52,353 nt of DNA from Limoniibacter endophyticus (lineage in GTDB: Bacteria > Pseudomonadota > Alphaproteobacteria > Rhizobiales > Rhizobiaceae): positions 1 to 52,353 of the forward strand of contig NZ_BMZO01000013.1 in the NCBI RefSeq assembly GCF_014652835.1, in the 5' to 3' direction. The translations under genes and the position numbers were made by a program. A model generated the notes under the pieces. It ran no database searches. It was not told the origin of the DNA and worked only from the letters and a program-made list of their open reading frames with translations. This document shows, in pieces, positions 1 to 9,900 of this stretch (positions are counted from its first letter, which is position 1; every line of letters begins with the position of its first letter).

Positions 1-374
1 TTGCAGATTTAGTGTCTCTAAAAATTAATATTAATTTATGTTTTCTGATTGTGTTATGTTTTGGTGCCACATAGGTTGGTTAGTCCTCATGAGATAAAAC
101 ATGATGGTAAATCAACGTGTTACCTACCAATAAAATGATGCAGTTATAGATAGTTAATCTATAAAAAACATAAAGTTAGGTTTTAACCTTCTCTGCTTAT
201 CTTAGCTTTTACTCATAATGCATTGCCTCAGTGAACGAAAAGGTTGTTTTTGGTGGTTAAATCATAAACTTTGCTTTTTATCTCAAGCTTTGCGTTTTTT
301 ACGTTGCTTTGCGTTAAAAACATAAAGTAGGATAAAAAACATAAAGGAAAAAACTCCTAAGAGGGGGAATTGGA
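1..374. other. AT-rich leader region upstream of sopA
   Basis: No convincing gene is seen in this AT-rich stretch. Its right third holds the sopA operator described separately, and an 'AAAACATAAAG' motif occurs three times, near 166, 315 and 334. In N15-type linear prophages the hairpin telomere lies just outside sopA. I looked for the phiKO2/N15 core palindrome built on TATACGCGCGTATA and did not find it, so the telomere, if present, is outside the window. Confidence 0.5.
269..312 (+). promoter_or_regulatory. SopA operator: three CTTTGC repeats, 19 bp apart
   Basis: CTTTGC occurs at 269-274, 288-293 and 307-312, an exact 19-bp period that puts the copies on nearly the same helix face. In plasmid F, SopA represses its own operon by binding CTTTGC motifs in the sopAB promoter, so this is very probably the autoregulatory operator. 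A promoter should lie within or just after it (for example TTGCGT at 309 with an AT-rich -10 near 332), but I cannot place it firmly. The sopA start at 375 has an AGAGGGGG ribosome binding site at about 359-366. Confidence 0.75.
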
Positions 375-1450
375 ATGTCACTTATCAATTTACTACAGGA
401 ATGTATCAGCCGCGGACAAGAGATGACGCAAGCCATTGCCATAGCGCAATTTGGTGATGATAGCCCTGAAGCACGTAAGATTACTCGTCGCTGGGGGATA
501 ACCGAGGTTGCTGATTTAATCGGCGTTTCACCGCAAGCAATTAGAGATGCTGAAAAGAATGGGCGGTTACCACCACCTGATTTTGAATTACGTGGTCGAG
601 TCGAACGTCGTGCTGGCTATACCATCGACCAAATTAGCCATATGCGGAGTATTTTCGGTAATCCTAATCAACGGCCAGCCGATAAAAATCCAGCCGTTTT
701 AGCTGTTATGTCGCATAAAGGTGGCTGAAGCCCAATGGTTAGCGCTACAGGGCCACCGAGTTCTACTCATTGAAGGTAATGATCCGCAAGGAACCGCCTC
801 TATGTATCATGGCTATGTTCCTGACTTGCACATTCACGCCGATGATACTTTGTTGCCATTTTATCTGGGTGAACGTGATAACGCAGAATACTATCGAAAC
901 AGACCTGATGCAATACCATGCCCAGGGGAAACTACCTCATCCGCCTCACCTGATGCTACGGGCTGCTATAGAATCCGTATGGGATAACTATGACATTATC
1001 GTTATTGATAGCGCTCCTAACCTCGGAACAGGGACGATTAATGTTGTTTGTGCCGCCGATATTATTGTCGTAGCTACCCCTGCAGAGCTATTTGATTATT
1101 CATCCGTTCTGCAGTTCTTCACCATGCTTCTGGACCTACTAAAAACCGTTGATTTAGGCGGTTTCGAGCCGGTGGTACGACTGCTGCTAACCAAATACAG
1201 CCTGACTACTGGTAATCAGTCTCGCTGGATGGAAGAGCAGATAAGAAATACGTGGGGGTCGATGGTTCTGCGTCAAGTTGTCAGGGTGACAGATGAAGTA
1301 GGAAAGGGCCAAATAAAAATGCGTACGGTATTTGAGCAGGCTGCTTATCAGCGCTCAACACTTAACGCCTGGCGAAATGCAGTCTCTATTTGGGAGCCTG
1401 TTTGCCAAGAAATTTTCGATGACTTGATTAAACCTCGTTGGGAGGACTAA
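375..1450 (+). pseudogene. sopA: SopA-type partition ATPase, broken by two internal deletions
   Basis: This is the F/N15-type SopA (ParA, type Ia) Walker ATPase that drives plasmid segregation with SopB. Fragment 1 (375-728) carries the N-terminal helix-turn-helix operator-binding domain (TEVADLIGVSPQAIRDAEKNG) and runs into the start of the P-loop, reading MSHKGG and then stop. Fragment 2 resumes near 727 in another frame with AQWLALQGHRVLLIEGNDPQG (motif A'). Fragment 3 resumes near 905 in the third frame with IETDLMQYH and continues intact through the Walker B segment IIVIDSAP to the stop at 1450. Compared with F SopA as I recall it, about 10 residues including the VYKTST part of Walker A are missing at the first junction, and about 20 residues at the second. 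Without the P-loop lysine and with two frame changes no functional ATPase is expected. Fragment 1 could still make a 117-aa DNA-binding protein. Confidence 0.88.
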
Positions 1451-1452
1451 TT

Positions 1453-2344
1453 GTGAAACAGCGCTCTATTTTAAAAAATGCCCCCAACATCGACAGCATT
1501 ATGAGCAAGACGCACCAGGCGCCCGCATCACAGCCTGTGTCACCGATGGTGGGTGATTTGCAACGCCAGCTTAGTTCATTATCGGGAAACAGTATTATGC
1601 TGCCTGTGTGTGGACGTAACGTTAACAGACCTGCTCAACGAAACGTCCTTGGCCGATCTCGTTCCGTCATTCCTCACTTCGGGGCAGCAGAACCCGGCGT
1701 TCGCTCGCAAAACTGCAGGCATCATAGAGGTTGCTGATGGTTCTCGGCGCCGAAAAACAGCCATCATTACAGGTTGCGATTATCGCGTATTAGTCGGTGA
1801 TCTCGATGACGAACAAATGCAGTGGCTCTCTCAAATCGGCAACGATTATCGACCAACAAGCGCATATGAGCGGGGCAAAAAATATCAGCGCCGCCTGAAA
1901 GATTTTGACGGCAGCGTAAAAGCTTTAGCTGAGGCGGAAGGGGTGGACCGCAATATCATAACCCGCTGTATCAACACAGCTGGCCTGCCTAAAGATATCA
2001 TCGCCATTTTTCAACATCCTGGTGAGCTATCAGCCCGTGCGGGGCATGACTTGTTCAAGATATATCAGGGAAACGAGAAAGCTATGCTCGATGCGGCGCA
2101 GCAGCTGCTACGCATGAAGAAGCAGGGTGAAAAATTCGAACCTATGAGGATTATCCAGGCATTACAGGATTTTATTAAGACCAATGCAAAAGATACACAA
2201 AAGACCGAAAAAGCATATGGTGAAGGGGTTGTTGCTAAATATAGCGGTAACTACGTTACCTTAAAATTTGATAACCGGAAGATACCATCCAGCTTAATGC
2301 AAAAAATTGAAGAGTTGCTTGAGTCAGAGTTAGAAAAAAAATAA
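1453..2344 (+). pseudogene. sopB: SopB-type centromere-binding protein, frameshifted by an internal deletion
   Basis: SopB (ParB) binds the centromere sites and stimulates SopA. The GTG start at 1453 follows GGAGG at 1441-1445 and sits two bases after the sopA stop. The first 50 or so residues read MKQRSILKNAPNIDSIM and on to LPVCGRNV. At about 1620-1630 the homology moves to another frame, resuming with LTDLLNETSLADLVPSF and running intact to 2344. About 30-35 residues expected from F SopB between these points are missing, so the deletion also shifts frame. The downstream part keeps the conserved RPTSAYERGKKY segment and the helix-turn-helix (IITRCINTAGLPKDI), followed by the C-terminal dimerisation region. 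A restart inside the second fragment (candidate start near 1553) could give a protein with the DNA-binding domain but without the N-terminal SopA-contact region. Confidence 0.85.
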
Positions 2345-2355
2345 ACCACATAAAA

Positions 2356-2382
2356 AAAGGCCCCTGCATTGCAGGGGCCTTT
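2356..2382. terminator. Bidirectional intrinsic terminator between sopB and the tail module
   Basis: A perfect 12-bp stem (AAAGGCCCCTGC and its complement) closes a 3-base loop, with a run of seven A on the left and TTTATATT on the right. It can end the plus-strand sopAB transcript and the minus-strand tail transcript, which converge here. Confidence 0.9.
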
Positions 2383-2421
2383 TATATTCAGTTATTTTTT
2401 CAGCTGCTAATCACAGGACAA

Positions 2422-3855
2422 TCAAGTTCCCTCCAGCACAGATATACGCCTTTCCAGTTCCTGATTTTTAACCAGTAAACCCTGCGCCACCGTAACCAGA
2501 TCGGCAATGATTGCCGTGTAATCCACATTCATCACCCTGAATTTTTCGCCATCAATCTCCTGCTCGATGCCGAGGAAAGTATACAGATCGTCAGCTTTTT
2601 CAGCCTGCTGGGCGATAAATCCACGCCTCCGGCGCGTTTCACCCTTCATGTTGAACTCGCATACCCCCAGCGCGTTAATGCGCCTGGAGGCACCTTCCCG
2701 AGATTCCGTAAAATCCTCTTTAAGCCGCACGTCTGAGCCGGTGGTCAGGACGTCCCCTTTGCCAGTGGAAATGGTGCCGCCAGCACGGAAGATCCATGCA
2801 TCAGTTCGGCCATAACCATCGAGATAGACAACCGCCCTGTGCTCCGAACCCACAGACTCCTCAACATAATAGTTTGCTACCGCACCACGGGCATCGCCAA
2901 AGCCGCCACGCCCTTGAATCATCGACTGGAACGGTGCGCCGGTGATCAGTTGTCCATTCGCTGGATTGCTCGGGGCAACGCTTCTCGCCATGAGTGCTCC
3001 CCAGGCGTATAGATGCTTTTTACACATAAAGGCCCCTTCGAGAGTCAGCTCACCTGCTACGTTCTCGATAAGCCGTGTTGTGTAATCGGCGGTACTATCG
3101 TTGAAATGAAAGTCGATGTATGGCGTACTCATCGATAGCTCAATGGCCTGCGCAAAATATTTCCCCGCGCTGATGTTGCCCGGAACAGCCAGATTGCCGG
3201 CGCTATCGACCCCCATAATCTCCGTCTGGGTATCTTCAGGGCTGATGGTCGCCTTATTTCCTTTCACCACGCTGAAGCGCGTTCCGCTGCCCACCATTAG
3301 CTTCCCGTAGGTGCCTGATTTTTTGACCAGTCCAATATCGTTGTTCCTGCCAAGAATAAAACCGGCATTATCGCTGGTTATAACCTGCGAGCCGTCGAGT
3401 TTGTTTCCTCCGGTGAGTTTTGCCAGCGCGTTAAGATCCGATGCCTTCGCCATCCCGCCTATCGCCGGCACGGTCACCTGCTTTCCTGTGATCGGGTCAG
3501 TCAGGGTGATATTGCCGCTGCCGGTCAGGGCCATCGACCAGCCCTCCACTACACTACGCCAGAATGCAAACGCGCTGGCCAGCTGGTTAGCAAACGACGA
3601 GGTGCTGGCGGTTTCAGCGGTAATAATGCCGTAACTGGCACCGGAAAATGCGGTGGTGATATTCCGGGTCAGCGTCAGTTGCGTGTCGCTGTCCACGGAT
3701 TTGATCGCATACAGGTCAGCACTACCGCTGCGGTAGACCACTAGAATCGACCCGGGCAGTATCCCCAGCGCCTCCTGTGACCATTTTGTTGTCGCACCTG
3801 TCACCCGTGCCTGCGACGCGGCACCCGTGACGGTACCGACTTCATACATCGCCAT
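2422..3855 (-). CDS. Tail fibre / appendage with C-terminal self-cleaving S74 chaperone
   Basis: A 477-aa virion protein. Residues 1-80 resemble the particle-binding domain of many tail fibres and spikes (the VGTVTGAASQARVTG region). The middle is repetitive and beta-rich, with no recognisable enzyme. The last 110 residues are a Peptidase_S74 intramolecular chaperone: the GSDVRLKEDF motif supplies the Ser and Lys typical of autocleavage, followed by RRRRGFIAQQAEK and a C-terminal coiled coil (LVKNQELERRISVLE). In this family the chaperone trimerises the fibre and then cuts itself off. The ATG follows AGGAGGA. The gene lies downstream of the giant J-like gene beyond a terminator hairpin, so it may be expressed at a different level. 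It probably determines host range together with J. Confidence 0.85.
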   Translation of the reverse strand: MAMYEVGTVTGAASQARVTGATTKWSQEALGILPGSILVVYRSGSADLYAIKSVDSDTQLTLTRNITTAFSGASYGIITAETASTSSFANQLASAFAFWRSVVEGWSMALTGSGNITLTDPITGKQVTVPAIGGMAKASDLNALAKLTGGNKLDGSQVITSDNAGFILGRNNDIGLVKKSGTYGKLMVGSGTRFSVVKGNKATISPEDTQTEIMGVDSAGNLAVPGNISAGKYFAQAIELSMSTPYIDFHFNDSTADYTTRLIENVAGELTLEGAFMCKKHLYAWGALMARSVAPSNPANGQLITGAPFQSMIQGRGGFGDARGAVANYYVEESVGSEHRAVVYLDGYGRTDAWIFRAGGTISTGKGDVLTTGSDVRLKEDFTESREGASRRINALGVCEFNMKGETRRRRGFIAQQAEKADDLYTFLGIEQEIDGEKFRVMNVDYTAIIADLVTVAQGLLVKNQELERRISVLEGT

Positions 3856-3885
3856 AATAAAGTTCCTCCTGGATGGTTTTCCCTG

Positions 3886-3912
3886 GAAAAAGAAAAGGCC
3901 CCTTGCGGGGCC
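3886..3912 (-). terminator. Intrinsic terminator after the central fibre gene
   Basis: The stem GGCCCC/GGGGCC with loop TTGC (3897-3912) is followed on the minus strand by TTTTCTTTTT. It sits between the J-like gene and the side-fibre gene. Confidence 0.85.
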
Positions 3913-3923
3913 ATATATTGTTA

Positions 3924-6900
3924 TCAGGTTGATGAACCGCGAATTACGTTGTTATTGCGCGCGGCGAAGGCGTCGAATCTTGAGAGGATGGTTAATACCA
4001 TCTGTCCGTTACGGTCCAGGTAACAGCCATATCGCAGAACAGCGTCGCCAGTACCGGCAGGGACGACAAATGACATGTTGTCTACGTTCATTGACTCTTG
4101 CGCCGTTAACAGGCGTGTTGCTCCACCTGTTTCATACATAAGCTCAATGCCTAGCTCCATACTGCCGCCACCAGACGTAGCGCCTGTGCCACGAAGAAGC
4201 ATTGCATACGACAGATAGCCAGGATTCAGTCCGCCGTCAGCCCCTGGCGCGTAGGACATCCCCGCTCTGAGTTTCGCGCCGCCGTCGATAGTGATGCTAT
4301 CCGTCTGGAGGAGTCCACCGCGAATATTGATCACCTGGTCGAAATTCTGCCGCCGGAACCGGGCCAGCTCAAACCACTGCCATGTAGCCTTCGGCACCTT
4401 GCGCGTGCGGTGCTGAGCGATGTTGATCGCAAATGACCCGATGTCGCCCTCGATGTGGTTCGCATATACCGTACCCTGGAACCAGCCGTCAGTCGCATAA
4501 ACCGCACCGCGAACGATCACGTTGTTGAACTGCGAAGAGCCATCCTTGGCGATACGCCAGCCGCGTGACCCGTCAACAAAGTCATTCGAGCGGATCTCGT
4601 TGCCGATCTTCGCGTTCGTGATGGAACCGTCCGCGATTTTGGTTGAGGTCAGGGAACTGTTTTTGATACGTGCCGTATCGATATACAGCTCATTGCCTTC
4701 GGCAACCATCACCGGAACAGCCGTCGCATTATTACGGTTAAACAGCGAGAAGCGGTCAGCGTAGAGGATCATGTCGCTCGTTTCACCATTGCTGCCCAGC
4801 GTAATCCCCGCGCCAACATTCTTCCCGTTAACCGTCTCAACCTTCATCGACCACAGCGAACTCACCGTACCATTCACATCCGCCACGGTTTTGGCGGTGT
4901 TCTGAACGGAAGCGCTGAGATCCCCGACACTGGATGTCAGGGTCGTCTGCTGCGTTGCCAGCGCCTCCAGTGCCGTTGCATGCGTCTGCTGGGTACTGGT
5001 GATACTGGCCACCGATTTAATCGTGTTGTCCAGCGTCGTCTGGTTTTTGATGTTGGCGGCCGCCTGCGCGTCAATCTGCGACTGAAGCGAGGTATTCAGG
5101 CTGGCCTGTGTGCTCTGGCTGTCGCTTAGCGTCTTCGCCATGTTATCGACGCGGGAGTTGGCATTATCCACTTTCGTGGCCAGTGCCGTCTGCTGCTGCG
5201 CCTGGGCAGTGATTTTCCCTTCGGCATCCGTTACGCGCGCCGTCAGGCCGCTCACGGCGCTCGCCGTCGCGTCAGAGGCATCCTGTGCCGCTTTCGCATC
5301 GGTAACATCCGTGATGACCAGATCGTCGATATACAGTGAATAGCCAGGGGTACCGTTGCCGGTGGCGCCACGAGTGGAGATCCAGACCACCGCACGTGTT
5401 CTGCCTGCCCCGTTGTTACTGGCGATCCCCGTGAATTTCACCCACTTATCGCGCGCGCCCAGAGAGGCTTCGCTGACAGTGACCGCCGCCTGCCACGCAT
5501 TTTGCCCGGCAGCATTCTGCGACTGGATACCGACCAGCGTTGTCCACCCGGAGGAGGGCGCCTGATCCGCCGGCATCATGGCCCAGAACTCAAACCGGAA
5601 CTTCGCGTCCTCACGGACTGACTGCCAGGTGCCAAGCTGTTTATCACTGTTGCCGCTGTTGTTCTCATCCCGTCTCAACTTCAGGCTCTTACCGCCGGTG
5701 AATTTCTGAGACGCCACCACAACGGCGGTGCCGTTCCCGCCCAGCACCTGGCCATCGCTGTAGCTTTCAAACGTACCGTCAACCCAAGGATTAGCTCCCT
5801 GAGTGCGGATGGTATTGATGGTGCTGGTCAGCGACGTGATGCTCTGCGACTGGCTGGTGATGGTGTTTTCCACCTGGCTGACGCGACCGGTCAGTGAACT
5901 CACCGCGGACGTGTCAGCCTTTTTACCCAGCTCAGTATTCATCGTGGTCAGGCTGTTCTGCAGACTGGTGAGCTGCTGCGACTGCGAATCCAGTTTACCC
6001 TCGGCAGACGTCATCCGGGTGGTCAACCCGGTGACAGCGCTTTGCTCGGCCTTCTTACTGACCGCCGCATTCGTGACGGCCAGATCGCCGCTGAGTTTCG
6101 TCAGCTGCTGCGCCTGGGTGGTGATAGCCCCTTCCGCAGCGGTGACGCGGGTATTCATCTGAGAAATGGCCCCGGCATTAGCTGCGATATCCTTTTCATC
6201 CGTAACATCGAGGACATGGAAATCATCGAAATACATTGCCCCCGCGCTGAGGAAGGTCGTCAGCTGGAAACTGGCCGTCGTGGTCTTCGTGGCTTTCCAG
6301 TCAAACGTTACCAGTTGCCAGCCAGAACTAAACGGTCCGTAGTTTGAGCCGACCAGCAGGCCAGTGCTGTCGGCCACACGAAACTTCGTGTTACCCGCAT
6401 CTTTAATCGTGGTCCCCGGGTCCTGCTTCGCCCATACCCCCATGCGGTAGGTACGGCCCTGCGTGATACTGATTTCCTGTCCGACCAGGTTCGACTGGCC
6501 GGCGGACATTTTCAGCGCCTTGTTACCCGAGTGCGGAACCTGTAAATCGGCCACCGTCGCGGTACTGCTCCAGCCGGTAAAGCCCGCCGCGCCGCGCTCA
6601 AAACTGCCGTTGACAATGAGGTTGCCCGGCATTTTCCCGCTGGCGTCAATATCCGCTGCCGTCTGGCTCAGGCTGTTACTCAGTTGCGTCAGAGAATCCC
6701 CCTGCGCACTGAGTGTTTTGCCCTGCTCCGTGACCTGGTTCTGCAGGGTGTTCATCGCGCTTGCGTCCGCTTTTTTGTTCACGTTCGCATTCGTCGTGGC
6801 CAGATCGCTGCTGAGTTTAGTCAGCGCGCTGTTGGCTGCCGCGATGTCATTTCCCTGCTGCGTCACCGTGCCCTGCAGCTGCGTCACCGCTGTCGTGTCA

Positions 6901-9900
6901 GCCTTTTTACTCACCGTATCGTTTGTCGACCGGAGGCTGTTCTCCAGCGAGGTGGTCCGCGTGCCGATGCTGCTGAGCGTATCGCCCTGCTGGCTAACCG
7001 TGGTGGTCAGTGAATCCACCGCTTTTGCGGTCGCATCTGCGGTTTTCTGCGCACTGTTCGCCGCCGTCACGTTGCGCATATGCCAGTCGGCAGCGTACCA
7101 GACGGTGCCGAACGGGCTGGACTGATTAACCTGCAGGAACGGTCGCAGGAAGTTCGTGTCAGCCGGCACAGTAAAGCGCCAGGTGGTTCGTTTCCACGCG
7201 GAGGTGGTCTTAGTGTTGCCCCCGGACGCTCTCGCCCCGATACCGCCGGTGGCGGTGGTGGCCCGACCGATATAGAAATTAAAGTCGGCGCTGCCTGTAC
7301 CACACGCTACCAGAGCAGACATTTCGAAAACGTCGCCCGGTGTCACGGCGATGTTGTTGATTTTTGGCACATGGTCTCGCCCGGCCAGCCGGACGGCATA
7401 CCTGAACGGGCAGTCAGCCGGCACACCATCGGCGGTGGTCTCCACCACGTCATAACCCATACGGTCATACGCCGGATCAAATGAAGGGTTTGGAATGTAA
7501 TCATCCCCGGCAGCATTCCCGGCGTTCACCGCTGCCGTCAGGCTGACGATGTTGCTGTTGGCTGCCGTGAGGCCTGCTTCGGTTTTCTCCACCCGGCCAG
7601 TCAGCGCGTTAAGCGCCGTCTGATCCGCTTTGGTGTTGACCTTATCGGTGGTGCTGCTCAAATCGCCCTGCAGCTTCGTGATAGCCTGCCCCTGGGAGGT
7701 GATTTTGCCTTCCGCACTGGTGACCCGGCTGGTGAGATCACTCACCGACTGCGCGCTGGCCTTTTGTGCCACGTTGTTGTTGGTGGTGTTCAGGCTGTTC
7801 TGCAGATTCGTGATGCTCTGAGACTGCGCGGTCAGTTGCCCCTCGGCGTTCGTCACCCGACTGGTGAGGCTATTAATGGCCGATGTGTTCGCGGTAATAC
7901 CGCTGGCCGCATCATCCGGACTCGGTGACCAGTCGGTCATCACGGTCCCGGTTTCCAGCTGAGGGCGGCAGAGCCAGACTTCTTTGTCGGCAGACGTCGC
8001 GCTTTCCAGACGCGCGGCAATCAGCCGTTTGGTGCCACTGGTGGCAGGAATAACCCATTTCACCCAGTAACGCGCCCATGCGGTGGTCAGTTTCGTGACC
8101 GCCTTGCCGTCACCGGCCCCGCCTTTAACGCCCTGGCTGGTTTCCGTGATGGTGGTGTTCGACGGGTTATAGAAATAACTCGCCATCTCCTGCCCGTCAT
8201 AAGCCCCTTTCGCATAGAAACTGAATACAAATTCCGTACGCCCGGTAACGTCCAGCGTCTGTTCATCCAGCTGGGTATAGCCGGATGCACCTTTCGCCAG
8301 CCGGGTGTAGGCCACGCGGTCGCCCAGATAGGTTTCTGTGGCGTGGCGGCTGCTCCATCCCTCCAGAGTGTCCGCATTGCGGATAAGATTGGTCCCGCCC
8401 ACGGCCAGGGAGGAAAAGTTGTTTTCCAGGTTCGTCAGCGCGCTGCTTTGCGTGGTTAGATCCCTGCCATGCTGTTCAACGGTGTTCTGCAGGCTCTGCA
8501 GCGCCGTTGCATCAGCCTTCTTCGCCACATTGCTGTTGGTCGTGTTCAGGCTGTTCTGCAGGCTGGTCAGCGCCCCGCTTTGCGTGGTCAGATCCTTGCC
8601 GTGCTGCTCAACGGTGTTCTGCAGGCTCTGCAGCGCCGTTGCATCAGCCTTCTTCGCCACATTGCTGTTAGTCGTGTTCAGGCTGTTCTGCAGGCTGGTC
8701 AGCGCCCCACTTTGCGTGGTCAGATCCCTGCCATGCTGTTCAACGGTGTTCTGCAGGCTCTGCAGCGCCGTTGCATCAGCCTTCTTCGCCACATTGCTGT
8801 TAGTCGTATTCAGGCTGTTCTGCAGGCTGGTCAGGCTGTCTCCCTGCGATTTCAGGCTGCCTTCGGTAGCCGTCACGCGGGTCGTCAGATTCGTCAGCGC
8901 GCTGGCATCGGCCTTGCCGCTGATATCCTTACCAAGTTGCATCACATCCGACTGCAGTTTCGTGATCGCGCTGCCCTGAGACGTAATATTCTTCCCGTTC
9001 TGCGTGACTGACGCGGACAGACTGGAAAGCGCCTGCGCATTCGCATCGGCGGCATCGAGCGCCGCTTTCGCATCGGTCACGTCAGTGATGATCAGATCAT
9101 CAATCAGGAAGGCGTCACCCAGGCGAACTTTTGGTGTATTCGGGATGGAGATCCTCACCATTGCCTGTTTCAGCGCGGTTCGGTTGTTGGTCAGATAGCC
9201 ACTGACTTTTGTCCAGTTGTCCACCGACAACCCGGAGACTTTCACGTTCAGGCCAGGCCACGACCAGCCATTGGCAGAATCCTGGAAGGAAAATCCGAGC
9301 ACCATATAAACGGTCGGATCGGCAGTCGAGCCAGCCGGCAACTTAACCCACGCCTCCACGTAATAGACCGCGTTATCGCGAACCTGCATGCCTGAAAAGA
9401 TATGGGTATCGTTATTATCCGTCGCGTTCGGGTTGTACTCCGTACTGCGCGTAACACGCAGGCTTTTGGTCCCGCTGTGCGCAGCTTCACTGGTGATAAC
9501 GGCGCGGGCATTACTGAGAACATCGCCGACGGCATAGGATTCAAAACTGCCGTCCGGCAGTACGTTGGCTCCCCGTGTCGCCTGCTGCTTCAGCGATGTA
9601 TTCAGGCTGGTCAGGCTGTCGGCCTGGCCACGGATATCCTTTTCAGTCTGGGTAACCCGGTTGGTCAGTGAACTGACCGCCGACGCATCAGCCTTCTTCG
9701 CCACATCGCCTTTGACCCCTTCCAGCGCGTTATTCAGCGCCGTGATGGATTGCCCCTGTGATGTCAGGGTGTTCCCCTGGTTCATCACCGTCCCGGTCAG
9801 AGACGAAACAGCATCGCTGGTCGCCTTGATGTTGGTTTCATCGGTGATATCAAACACCCGGACGGAATCGAGCCAGATTTCACCGTTTGCCGGATGAGAA

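Noticed and set aside
1-374. Left hairpin telomere (tel/tos palindrome).
   Set aside because: No core of the TATACGCGCGTATA type and no long perfect palindrome was seen; the telomere must be outside if present.
8465-8860. CRISPR-like array.
   Set aside because: The 132-bp units are contiguous tandem coding repeats without spacers.
8338-9011. Long plus-strand open frames opposite the fibre gene with repeated LLVVFRLFCRLV-like text.
   Set aside because: They are shadows of the 132-bp repeats of the minus-strand fibre gene and have no ribosome binding site.
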